Assembly (NCBI GenBank): GCA_030697855.1
Contig: JAUYOU010000053.1
Coordinates: forward strand, 1-28,010
Direction: 5' to 3'
DNA from: a bacterium
GTDB taxonomy: Bacteria > Patescibacteriota > Minisyncoccia > JACQLN01
Length of the DNA stretch: 28,010 bases
Shown: positions 6,741 through 14,304 of the stretch, one piece after another
Layout of the letters: every line of letters starts with the position of its first letter
Numbering within the stretch: position 1 is the first letter of the stretch
The notes under the pieces: generated by a model
The model's input: the letters and a program-made list of their open reading frames with translations, nothing else
Databases searched by the model: none
What the model was told of the DNA's origin: nothing
Made by a program: the position numbers and the translations under genes

Positions 6741-7874
6741 TTAAAGCGTTAAGCGATATAAACGCCCGTCTATTTTATTTATAAAGAATAAATATGTTTC
6801 GTCGGGCATAACAAATAAGTTTGAGGCATCAAAAGACCCCTCTATTATTTTTTGTATTTGCCCTGTTTCGGTGTTTATTCTAATGATTTCTTCTCCTTCT
6901 GAACGAACTCTCCTTTTGTAGTAGTCGTCGGGCATTATAAAGTTATCGGGATCGGTAACTTTAAACACAGAACATAATATTACCCTCTCGTCCTGTGTCC
7001 ATGTACATTTTTCGGGCAAGGAAAATAAATTAATGTTACTTTCTGTTTTTTTATCTAAATTTATACTAGAAAGTTTTAAACTGCGCCCTCCAGAATCTGT
7101 TTTGGAAACAAGGATTCTTTTTCCCGAAGGCGAAAAACTAGTGGTTAAGCCATATTCTCCACCCAAGACCCTAGTTGTTTTTTTGTTTTTAATATTAAGC
7201 AGGTAAACTATTCCAGTAGCAAAACCAGAAGGCTTTGTTTCTATAGATATATTATCCGCATTAACCCACTTTATTTTAATGTCCGGAATTTTTGTTGGGA
7301 TAATATCTTTATTTTTTGAAAACTCATCGTAATTTAAGGCTATTTTTTTGCCATTTCTATCGGAATAAACAATAGCCACCTCTTTGTTGCTGTTACCCAA
7401 CGAAACATCTTCTGTTTCTTGAGACAGGGTTTTTAAGGTTTTACTATTAACGTCGTATATTATAAATCTGGTAGCACCCGAAGCTAAACTATATTTAAAA
7501 GATAAAAGTTCGCCCGAACTAGAAACATTAACTTCGCCTATTCTATCTACTGCTACTAAGCCAATTTTGTTTTTGCCACCTCCATTTAAGCTAATTTGAT
7601 TTATACTGCCATCCCAAGCGGCATAAACAATCTTGCTTACCCCAGCTTCTTTGTCGGTTGTGTTAAGCCCAGCGCCTAAAACAGCCTCATCTGTTATAGG
7701 AATTAATCTTTCTTTGGCGTTTGGGGTTAATTCTCCTCCTAATAATTCTTCGTTGGTTGTTACTGGAGAAGTTTCTACGGTTTTTTTAAAGAAAAAATAA
7801 TATATACCAAAACCTATTAAGGTTAAGCCTAAAATTACGGCTAAAATTATTAATATTTTTTTTGATCTCGTCAT
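6741..7874 (-). CDS. Membrane-anchored beta-propeller-like surface protein
   Basis: The 377-aa protein begins with a basic tip and one transmembrane segment (about residues 6-28), which would hold the rest outside the cytoplasmic membrane. The remainder is beta-rich with TolB/PD40-like repeats, for example TSFSPSGKRILVSK and DEAVLGAGLNTTDKEAGVSK with following strands. No catalytic motif is visible. It is the last gene of the T4SS-like operon, 21 bases after the pilin gene, and probably acts as an extracytoplasmic scaffold or interaction module. The beta-propeller reading rests on repeat texture alone and is tentative. Confidence 0.6.
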   Translation of the reverse strand: MTRSKKILIILAVILGLTLIGFGIYYFFFKKTVETSPVTTNEELLGGELTPNAKERLIPITDEAVLGAGLNTTDKEAGVSKIVYAAWDGSINQISLNGGGKNKIGLVAVDRIGEVNVSSSGELLSFKYSLASGATRFIIYDVNSKTLKTLSQETEDVSLGNSNKEVAIVYSDRNGKKIALNYDEFSKNKDIIPTKIPDIKIKWVNADNISIETKPSGFATGIVYLLNIKNKKTTRVLGGEYGLTTSFSPSGKRILVSKTDSGGRSLKLSSINLDKKTESNINLFSLPEKCTWTQDERVILCSVFKVTDPDNFIMPDDYYKRRVRSEGEEIIRINTETGQIQKIIEGSFDASNLFVMPDETYLFFINKIDGRLYRLTL

Positions 7875-7895
7875 TTTTTAAGTATGGTTTTTTCT

Positions 7896-9092
7896 TTATT
7901 TTCCTGGATAAAATATTTCTTTAAGTCCTAGTTTTAAGTCGTCGGTAGATAGCGCACCCTGTTTGAGTTTATTATATAACTGTTTGCCCTTATTTTTTTC
8001 TTCTTCGGTAAGGTTTTTTTGTAATAGTACTTGAAGCATATCCAACCACTCGGTTTCGGTTTTTAAACTAAGTGGACCTGTTCCAATATCAGAAAGAATA
8101 CGAGTGCCAGTAGTTAGTATTTCTATTTGTTCGGTATTTAAACCAGAACCGAGTTCTGATTCAGGAGGTGTTGGATTTTGTGAAGGATTTACTCTATTTT
8201 CTTTCTGTATGCATTTTTTAGTTGCTAAGTCACATTCTGTTCCAATACCACGGCATTCATTAGAAATATCAGTTCTGCAATTTTCGCCTAGCGCTTTATA
8301 AGAACTGCACTCGCCGGATATATTTTCAGCTAATTCGCCAGAAGATGTTTTAAAACATCTTTGTCCTTCGGGGCATTGTGCTGGAAAGCATGTTGATCCC
8401 CCGGCCGTCTTTGTTCCAGCAACACAAATATTTTTTGTATCGTCACAAGTTAAATCTCTGCCACATTCGTAATCTTTTGTGCATGCGTGACCAGCTTCAA
8501 AACCATTAAACAACTCGCCTGTATCGGTGCATATACCACTAGACGATTTACCAGTCTTTACACATGTAAGAAATCCACCACAATCAAAACTCGATCCGCA
8601 AGCTTCTCCTGCAGCGCGTTTAGTAGTAAAAAGTTTTGCCCAAAAATCGAACATACCGCTTGGTGCGTCTGTTCCAAAATTTACGCCAGGGTTTTTTATA
8701 TTAACCAATTGCGGGTTTATTGTTTGCAAAAACAAATAAGAACCTAAAAGTATAACTAAACCTATTATTGCGCTTAGCATTCTCTCTTTTGCTTCTTTAA
8801 TGTTCCCTGGGTTGTCTCCACCTGTCATCCATAAAAGCCCAGCCCTAACAAAGGCATATATTATAGCGAGGCCCACCAGAGCTTGCGCCAAAAGAAAAAT
8901 GTATTTTATCCATTCAGCCGGTCCCATAGATTCCCCAACCTTTACCCCTTGAACTTCTGGAAACTGAACCTCAAGCGCTAAAGCCGAAAAAGGAAAAACT
9001 ACAAAACTCAATAAACAAATAGCAAACAGTACCCAGAATTTTGGATTCCTGATTTTAGAATCAGCACTTGTTTGTAGTTTGGAATTTATCAT
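7896..9092 (-). CDS. VirB2/TrbC-like pilin fused to a 16-cysteine domain
   Basis: Residues 21-40 form a signal or anchor ending in SALAL. Residues 62-88 and 106-124 are two transmembrane segments around a short loop (TGGDNPGNIKEAKERM), the layout of VirB2/TrbC-type pilins found in Patescibacteria and Gram-positive T4SS. Unlike normal pilins of about 100 residues, this protein continues to 398 residues with a secreted domain (about 165-294) holding 16 Cys in four groups of four: C-x5-C-x5-C-x10-C, C-x5-C-x5-C-x6-C, C-x4-C-x5-C-x15-C and C-x7-C-x6-C-x6-C. These presumably form disulfides. It may be an appendage subunit with an adhesive tip or a channel component. Its first 19 residues may come from repeat DNA. 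Confidence 0.72.
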   Translation of the reverse strand: MINSKLQTSADSKIRNPKFWVLFAICLLSFVVFPFSALALEVQFPEVQGVKVGESMGPAEWIKYIFLLAQALVGLAIIYAFVRAGLLWMTGGDNPGNIKEAKERMLSAIIGLVILLGSYLFLQTINPQLVNIKNPGVNFGTDAPSGMFDFWAKLFTTKRAAGEACGSSFDCGGFLTCVKTGKSSSGICTDTGELFNGFEAGHACTKDYECGRDLTCDDTKNICVAGTKTAGGSTCFPAQCPEGQRCFKTSSGELAENISGECSSYKALGENCRTDISNECRGIGTECDLATKKCIQKENRVNPSQNPTPPESELGSGLNTEQIEILTTGTRILSDIGTGPLSLKTETEWLDMLQVLLQKNLTEEEKNKGKQLYNKLKQGALSTDDLKLGLKEIFYPGK

Positions 9093-9099
9093 TTGTAAA

Positions 9100-9930
9100 T
9101 TATTTAATTATTTTTATATTAATATTTGCAGTAGCTCTATCAAAAATATTATTTTTCTGCTTACTATTTTTCAATTCCAATCTTAAGCTAGAATATGCTC
9201 CTGGCAAAGCAGAGGCTGAAATATGTAAAGGTAAAATATCTTTTCTTGTTCCAGAATTTTTATCTTCTTTGCCATCTAGTTTCCATATAAAATCTAACCC
9301 ATCTAAGTTAGATAAATTAAAATAAAAAGGACGCACCAAAATATTTGCTTCACCATTGGGTCTAAGTTTTAAAGAATCAAAAATAGAATTAGTAAAAATA
9401 TTATTATTTATTATATAAAAATAAGTTTCTGGTTTCGATGTTTTTATTGTTAAAGATGCACTACCTTTTTTACCTTTTTCATCTTGTGCAAATACTCTTA
9501 ATTCGTGTGTAAATTCTGGAGATTGAAATGTAAACCAATTAAACGTGCTTTTACCCCTACCTTGAAGCTCTGGCCCCTCTTTATTGGAAGAAATATCATC
9601 TATTAACCAAGTGTAAATTAAACTGTCTGGGTTAGGTACATCGGCTATGGCATGGAAAGCAATAGAAGATAAAGAACTTGGCAAGGCTTTGCCTTTGTAA
9701 TCGAATGGCACTAATGTATTAGCTTTCCAAACGATATCTAAATTAAAATCATTACCTTGCACTAGTTCTTCTTTAAGCGTAGTCTCTACTGTAGAATTTA
9801 TTAAATTTTCTACTTGTTCTATATCTGTGTCGCTTACTTGATCTAAATTTTCTTGAGCTAAAGAAAAATTAGGTACGGCAAACATGCCTATAGTTAATAT
9901 GAAAAATATTTTTTTATAGGTTATGTTCAT
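9100..9930 (-). CDS. Exported Ig/PKD-like protein of the T4SS operon
   Basis: The 276-aa product has a signal peptide (ITYKKIFFILTIGMFAVPNFSLA, about residues 3-25). The remainder is beta-rich with two probable Ig or PKD-like units: one around YTWLIDD...FTFQSPEFTHELRVFAQDEKGK, the other around LDFIWKLDGKEDKN and the C-terminal strands. The phrases typical of PKD folds (TWLIDD, a strand, then a DEKG-type turn) support the fold, but no family is certain. It lies 7 bases before the pilin gene and 3 bases after the small membrane protein, so it is co-expressed with the T4SS-like machine and probably works outside the membrane. Confidence 0.6.
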   Translation of the reverse strand: MNITYKKIFFILTIGMFAVPNFSLAQENLDQVSDTDIEQVENLINSTVETTLKEELVQGNDFNLDIVWKANTLVPFDYKGKALPSSLSSIAFHAIADVPNPDSLIYTWLIDDISSNKEGPELQGRGKSTFNWFTFQSPEFTHELRVFAQDEKGKKGSASLTIKTSKPETYFYIINNNIFTNSIFDSLKLRPNGEANILVRPFYFNLSNLDGLDFIWKLDGKEDKNSGTRKDILPLHISASALPGAYSSLRLELKNSKQKNNIFDRATANINIKIIK

Positions 9931-9933
9931 TTA

Positions 9934-10338
9934 TTAAGATGTTTTGTTCATAATGTTTAGCACTTTTTCCATTTTCTTTTTTTCTCTGTTATGGGCTCGC
10001 CATACAAATAGCGACCAAAATGAGACAGCCGATAACCACGGTACAAATTCCACTACCGCCTTACCAATGAGTCTTTTGTAAATATATTTTTGGGATAAGC
10101 TTAAATTAGTATTCACATAAGCATAAATTAACGGCACCATAAACGTGTTTGTTATTATCCCGATTATTCCGAAGGTAAAAACGCCTAGTGCTTCTATTAT
10201 ATCTAAAATATCTTTAGTTAATGCGGCGGTAAAGATCATGATTGGAAAGACGGGTTCTTTAATATCGCCGTTTTTAACACTCTCAATCTCCTCTTCTGTT
10301 AAGCCCTCGGCAGTTAATTCGGCTAGTTCATTATCCAT
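9934..10338 (-). CDS. Small integral membrane protein of the T4SS operon
   Basis: From the ATG at 10338 the product has 134 residues (MDNELAELTAEG...). An upstream TTG at 10350 is in frame, but it lies in the adjacent palindromic element and is less likely. An acidic N-terminal helix (about 1-25) precedes three or so hydrophobic segments (about 30-48, 50-75, 95-115) and a basic C-terminal tail rich in Lys. I do not recognise a family. Its place between the VirB4 ATPase and the exported Ig-like protein suggests a membrane part of the same apparatus. Confidence 0.6.
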   Translation of the reverse strand: MDNELAELTAEGLTEEEIESVKNGDIKEPVFPIMIFTAALTKDILDIIEALGVFTFGIIGIITNTFMVPLIYAYVNTNLSLSQKYIYKRLIGKAVVEFVPWLSAVSFWSLFVWRAHNREKKKMEKVLNIMNKTS

Positions 10339-10341
10339 AAT

Positions 10342-10440
10342 AATATGCAAATCTACGAATGCATACGAATCATACTAATGACTTCACAAATTCGTCTTCT
10401 ATTCGCATTATTCGTATCATTCGCATAGATTCGTATATTG
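10342..10440. repeat. Solo palindromic element related to the GxxExxY element
   Basis: The two ends fold on each other as an imperfect inverted repeat of about 40 bases per arm, built from CGAAT and ATGCGAAT words. The right arm (10409-10435), read on the minus strand, matches 13189-13215 beside the GxxExxY gene at 26 of 27 positions. It fills almost exactly the 109-base gap in an operon whose other gaps are mostly 1-21 bases. It carries no gene and looks like an empty version of the 13183-13579 element. Confidence 0.8.
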
Positions 10441-10447
10441 GTATATT

Positions 10448-12223
10448 TTATTTCTGCTGTTCTGCTAGTTCCTTCTTAGCGGCTTCTATCTCTAATAACT
10501 GTGCTGGGTCCGATGTTATTACTTGGTCTTCTGTGTACGACGCCACAACTTTTATGGCGGCACGCTTTAAACCTGCTAAAAATATTCCTTCGCCTACGTT
10601 AGATTCCAACAGTAAAAACTTTTCTTCGTCTGTTAAATTAAATGTTTGAGCAACCATGTCTATAGCCGCCGGAGACTGTTTTAACAGTATTTGAAGGGCG
10701 GAGTTAGTTACAATCGGCTTGCCATACTGCGATTTCATAAAGTCCTCTACATCTTGGGTTATAGTGGTTAATCCTAAGTAATATTTGCGACATCTTTTAG
10801 CTATACTAAACAAAAATGCTCCAGCTTCTTGGTGTTGCATCATCCACCAAGCCTCGTCCACCACCATTATCCTCTTTTTTCTTTGTGTTCTTATTAAATT
10901 CCAAACATAGTGAAGTAAAATATACATAGCTACTGGGCGAAGTTCTGGTTCAAGGTCTCTTATAGAAAAAACAACAAGGTTATTATTTAAAGTTACGTTT
11001 GTTGGTTGGTTTAAAAACCCAGAAAATGTTCCTGTAACATATTTTTCTATACGAATGGCTAATTTTTCTGCGCCCTGCATATTTTTTAATACAGTGTGTA
11101 AATCGCCCATTAATGGAACCTGCTTACCTCGCCAATCGGAATTTATGCTTATGTCGCGCGACGCATATGTTTCGGTTAAGGCCTTGTCTATAATCGAATC
11201 TTCCTCGGGTGTTAGTTGGCCCAGCATTACTTTTAGTAAGCCGGTAAGTTCTATAATATTAGATTTTAAAATTTCGGCTGGGCTTTCGTCTTCGCCTGGT
11301 GTGGTTAAATCGAATGGGTTTATATGGTTAGAAGAAGTTAAAGAAATATTTACAAAGGTTCCGCCTACTACATCGTTTAAATATTTATACTCGCTTTCGG
11401 GGTCGATAATAATTACATCGGTCCCAAGCATTAAAGAACGTAAAACTTCTAGCTTTACGGTGTAGCTTTTTCCAGAGCCAGATTTAGCAAAAACAACTGT
11501 ATTGGCGTTTTCCAAAGAAAATCTGTCAAAAAGTATAAGGCTATTGTTGTGTCTGTTTATGCCGTAAAGCACCCCTTTATTAGATGTAAGATCTGCAGAA
11601 ACAAAAGGAAAGAAAGAAGAAAGCGGACCAGTATTTAAACTGTTATGTACCTGAAGCTTATCTAGGTTTAAAGGCAGTGTAGATGTATAGCCTTCTTGTT
11701 GTTGAAATACCGCAACTTTAGAGTAAATTAATTTTGATTCTAGAATAGTATTTATCTTGTTTTCTACATCATCTAATTCCTTAACAGATGACGCATAAAA
11801 AGTTATATATAAACCAGCTCTAAAAAATCTTTCGGTGCCTTGTTGCAATTTATCGCGTAAGGATTCTAAATCTTGGTATGCGGTTTCTAACATTGGGTCG
11901 CGAATATAGCCCCCTTCTTCTTTTTCCGACATCTGCGCACCAATTTGAGCTGTTTTTTTAGTTAGTTTTTTTAGAACTGGGCCGGTTTCCGAAGGTTCAA
12001 TAAATAAAGAAACGTCGAAGGTTTTATCTAGGTTAATAATTGGCGAAAACCAGCCAACGCTTAAAAAACGTGGGTAAGCTGCTACAAACAATGTTCTAGA
12101 AAATTTATCACCTATTTGCAAATTAGAAGGGTTAACTTGCAAAGCAGGTGGAGCCAAAAGATCTTCTAGGCTACCGGCCGAGGAAATTTGTTGGTTTTTA
12201 GGTTCTGTATTTTGTTGATCCAT
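10448..12223 (-). CDS. virB4: VirB4-family T4SS ATPase
   Basis: VirB4 ATPases power assembly of, and transport through, type IV secretion systems from the cytoplasmic face of the membrane. The 591-aa protein has Walker A AKSGSGKS (246-253), the following DVIIIDPESEY strand (269-279), and Walker B RIMVVDEAWW (451-460). The ITQDVEDF motif (488-495) and a conserved C-terminal segment NSALQILLKQSP follow. The first 220 residues include FIEPSETGPVLKKLTKK, part of the VirB4 N-terminal region. The rest of that region seems to be a separate 222-aa protein encoded just upstream with a two-base gap. No VirD4 coupling ATPase is in the window. Confidence 0.92.
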   Translation of the reverse strand: MDQQNTEPKNQQISSAGSLEDLLAPPALQVNPSNLQIGDKFSRTLFVAAYPRFLSVGWFSPIINLDKTFDVSLFIEPSETGPVLKKLTKKTAQIGAQMSEKEEGGYIRDPMLETAYQDLESLRDKLQQGTERFFRAGLYITFYASSVKELDDVENKINTILESKLIYSKVAVFQQQEGYTSTLPLNLDKLQVHNSLNTGPLSSFFPFVSADLTSNKGVLYGINRHNNSLILFDRFSLENANTVVFAKSGSGKSYTVKLEVLRSLMLGTDVIIIDPESEYKYLNDVVGGTFVNISLTSSNHINPFDLTTPGEDESPAEILKSNIIELTGLLKVMLGQLTPEEDSIIDKALTETYASRDISINSDWRGKQVPLMGDLHTVLKNMQGAEKLAIRIEKYVTGTFSGFLNQPTNVTLNNNLVVFSIRDLEPELRPVAMYILLHYVWNLIRTQRKKRIMVVDEAWWMMQHQEAGAFLFSIAKRCRKYYLGLTTITQDVEDFMKSQYGKPIVTNSALQILLKQSPAAIDMVAQTFNLTDEEKFLLLESNVGEGIFLAGLKRAAIKVVASYTEDQVITSDPAQLLEIEAAKKELAEQQK

Positions 12224-12225
12224 AT

Positions 12226-12894
12226 TTATTCTGGTTTTTTAGCTTCATCTCCTGTTGCTATTAATGCCTCCAAATTTTTTTGTTTAACCTCTGCCCCAGG
12301 GTTGTAAGATGTATATAAGAGCTCTATTAAACCTTCTTTTTCTAGCGGAACTGCTTTTAAACCCATAGAACTTAGTAAGCTTGTTACCTGATCCATTCTT
12401 TGCTGAAGAGTATTTTTTTGTGTTTCAAAATTTAAATCTTTTTGGTTTTGGGCTGATGCTTTGTTTTTATAAAAAAACTTAGAGAAAAACCCTGTTTCTA
12501 GTATCTGCACGGTACTTAATGGAATTATTACATAAAAAAACTTAGACATCACATTGGTAAGCTTAATTAGTTCTTGAATAAAATTTACATATTCCGAAGT
12601 CTGTATTTTAAGAAGTTCGTTGGTTTGTATACCTATTCTCTCGTTTAAAAATTTTAAATATTCCGAAATATCTAATTTCCTTGATTGAACTAATATTTGA
12701 ACAGGAAAATCTATAGAATTTATAAAACCCTGAAACCTATCGATTATGGCTGTTTGTTCGTCGCTAGATTTTAAAGCAAAATTTATGGAAGACACCATCA
12801 AAACAGCGCGTAAACCGCCATTTTTTAAAACAATGACTCCGTCTTTGATCTCTTTAGCCTCTATTAATTGATGGGTTGATGAAGTATTTGCCAT
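12226..12894 (-). CDS. TraC-like N-terminal-domain protein, partner of VirB4
   Basis: The 222-aa protein resembles the N-terminal domain of TraC/VirB4-type proteins: an early strand IKDGVIVLKNGGLRAVLMVSS, then INSIDFPVQILVQSRKLDISEYLKF, then a long helical region with a hydrophobic stretch KFFYVIIPLSTVQI. It has no Walker motifs. Its gene lies between prgI (one base away) and the VirB4 ATPase gene (two bases away), so the two products probably form one complex equivalent to a single VirB4 of other bacteria. This split is a gene-level arrangement with normal stop and start codons, not a frameshift. Confidence 0.72.
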   Translation of the reverse strand: MANTSSTHQLIEAKEIKDGVIVLKNGGLRAVLMVSSINFALKSSDEQTAIIDRFQGFINSIDFPVQILVQSRKLDISEYLKFLNERIGIQTNELLKIQTSEYVNFIQELIKLTNVMSKFFYVIIPLSTVQILETGFFSKFFYKNKASAQNQKDLNFETQKNTLQQRMDQVTSLLSSMGLKAVPLEKEGLIELLYTSYNPGAEVKQKNLEALIATGDEAKKPE

Positions 12895-12895
12895 T

Positions 12896-13174
12896 TTATT
12901 TTTTCTTCCACAAGTATAATTGCGGTTTTAACGAAAACTTAATAAACGACGATATATATTTTAATGCTGGTATGCCTTTAATTTTACCAAACGCTAGTAT
13001 TATGGCGGCTAAAGCCACGGGAATAGAAAGTGTTATAGCAAAAGCTGTGGTAAGTGTTTTTAAAAATATAAAACAAAGTACGCCAGCAACAGCCACAAAA
13101 CCAAACTGTTTTAAAGTTAACGGGCCTATTATTTTATCTTCTATTTCTATAAATTGTGGTACTTGGAACTGCAT
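12896..13174 (-). CDS. prgI: PrgI family T4SS membrane protein
   Basis: PrgI proteins are small membrane proteins of Gram-positive-type T4SS, regarded as VirB3 equivalents that sit next to VirB4. The 92-aa product has the family start QVPQFIEIEDKIIGPLTLKQF, two adjacent hydrophobic segments (about 24-42 and 45-63), then the basic C-terminal stretch LKYISSFIKFSLKPQLYLWKKK. It precedes the TraC-like and VirB4 genes, as expected. Upstream it is separated from the rest of the operon by the GxxExxY element, which ends a few bases before its start codon. Confidence 0.88.
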   Translation of the reverse strand: MQFQVPQFIEIEDKIIGPLTLKQFGFVAVAGVLCFIFLKTLTTAFAITLSIPVALAAIILAFGKIKGIPALKYISSFIKFSLKPQLYLWKKK

Positions 13175-13182
13175 AAAATATA

Positions 13183-13579
13183 CTAATTTACGAATCTATG
13201 CGAATTATACGAATAGGTTTTAAATACTTGCTTCTAAAATTTACTAATATACCTAATTTTATTTTATGATCTTGAAGATATCTCTGTGTTTGTGTAAAAT
13301 GTTCTCTTAAAACAAACGGGGTAGCTTTAATTTCCAATATTATTTTGTTGTCTATTACAAAATCGGGTATATTTTTAAGCGATGTTTCTTTTTCTCTTAT
13401 GTAATTAATCTTAGCATCTTTCAGTAATGACTCTATTGCATCAGAATACTGTTTCTCCCTACAAAATCTTTCCAACTCGTTATGTACTTTAAAAAGAATC
13501 CCATTTATTTTATAAGAAAGTTCTTTGTATATAATTTTCGTGTCTTCATTTGTATAATTCGTACCCATTCGCATATTGG
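13183..13579. mobile_element. Palindrome-flanked GxxExxY element
   Basis: Arms at 13183-13216 and about 13552-13579 are imperfect inverted copies rich in CGAAT words. They enclose a single ORF whose ends reach into the arms. The left arm is nearly identical to the arm of the solo element at 10342-10440. ATACTA occurs at both edges (13180-13185 and 13581-13586) and could be a target duplication, though so short a match may be chance. The unit splits an otherwise tightly coupled operon between the Gln/Pro-rich gene and prgI. Mobility is inferred, not shown. Confidence 0.6.
13188..13574 (-). CDS. GxxExxY family protein, PD-(D/E)XK-like
   Basis: The 128-aa protein is a divergent member of the GxxExxY family, whose role is unknown. 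It has the typical helix ELSYKINGILFKVHNELERF, the REKQY motif (with the first Gly of the name motif not conserved), then IPDFVIDNKIILEIKAT, which fits a PD-(D/E)XK nuclease core (Asp, then Glu-x-Lys), and the C-terminal LGILVNFRSKYL. The first residues MRMGTNYTNE and the last, IRIIRIDS, are encoded by the flanking inverted repeats. A start at the second Met (13568) is also possible. The gene interrupts the T4SS operon and probably has nothing to do with secretion. Nuclease activity is inferred from the motif only. Confidence 0.78.
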   Translation of the reverse strand: MRMGTNYTNEDTKIIYKELSYKINGILFKVHNELERFCREKQYSDAIESLLKDAKINYIREKETSLKNIPDFVIDNKIILEIKATPFVLREHFTQTQRYLQDHKIKLGILVNFRSKYLKPIRIIRIDS

Positions 13580-13583
13580 CATA

Positions 13584-14300
13584 CTATGTAAAGAAGCTAT
13601 TATATTTATTAACCCTCTTCATCATTTTACCTTTTTTTGGGTTGTTTGGTCTTATATTGCGAGAAAAATAAAACGAAGCAGGCTTAGCTGGAGGTGTTTG
13701 TTGTCTTATTTTGTTTAATACCTCATCTCTTCTTTTTTGCGCGTCGTTGTAATTTGGTTGGTATGCTGGTGGTGTAAGTTTAACAGGTTGCTGTGCCGCT
13801 CCGTAGTTTCTGGACGGCGGAGTTTGAGATCTTTGCTGTGTTTGAGGTGGTGAGGCTTGATACTGTTGGTTTTGATTTACCGCGTATTGTTTGTAATTTG
13901 TATTTTGTGTATTTGTGTTTTCACTCGTTATCCCATGCACCTGCATTAAACTTACTCTTACTGGTTGGAATATTGTTTGGTTTATATCTTGAGCAATCGC
14001 TTGAGCTTTTGTAATATCTATATTTAATTTATTTTTTAATTCGGCAATAAAGTTTTTAATTGGTAATTCACCTAAAAATATTAAGCCGATTATTCTGGCC
14101 ACCTTACTTACATCTCTATCTGCTAAATCATATTTTATTTTAGCAATATCCCACACACTATTACTGGTCTGCTCGCTTTCAAAAGAATTTTGTAAATCTT
14201 GGGGTAACTGAAACAAAACGGAAAAACGGCGCCTAGCCACAGGGTCCGAAACTTGGTTTAATTGTTCTATTTGGTCTAACGTTATTTGTTGGTTGTTCAT
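13584..14300 (-). CDS. Gln/Pro-rich protein of the T4SS operon
   Basis: The 238-aa protein has two parts. Residues 1 to about 120 look like a helical domain, with VARIIGLIFLGELPIKNFI and a segment starting LNIDITKAQAIAQDINQTI. Residues from about 125 are low-complexity and rich in Gln, Pro, Asn and Tyr, followed by a basic tail (NNPKKGKMMKRVNKY). There is no signal peptide. I do not recognise a named family, though the helical core recalls uncharacterised Patescibacteria proteins. The gene starts 4 bases after the VirB6-like gene, so it is part of the operon and may be a cytoplasmic adaptor. Confidence 0.6.
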   Translation of the reverse strand: MNNQQITLDQIEQLNQVSDPVARRRFSVLFQLPQDLQNSFESEQTSNSVWDIAKIKYDLADRDVSKVARIIGLIFLGELPIKNFIAELKNKLNIDITKAQAIAQDINQTIFQPVRVSLMQVHGITSENTNTQNTNYKQYAVNQNQQYQASPPQTQQRSQTPPSRNYGAAQQPVKLTPPAYQPNYNDAQKRRDEVLNKIRQQTPPAKPASFYFSRNIRPNNPKKGKMMKRVNKYNSFFT

Positions 14301-14304
14301 ATTT

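Noticed and set aside
8487..8747. Plus-strand ORFs opposite the Cys-rich pilin gene
   Set aside because: They are shadows of the strongly biased cysteine-rich coding region, with no start context or domain of their own.
10359..10649. Plus-strand ORF beginning in the repeat at 10342-10440
   Set aside because: It is antisense to virB4 and its start is only the translation of the CGAAT repeat words; no family features.
13188..13574. GxxExxY protein as a true component of the T4SS-like operon
   Set aside because: It is bounded by inverted repeats with a solo relative elsewhere and breaks otherwise tight gene spacing, so insertion explains its position better.
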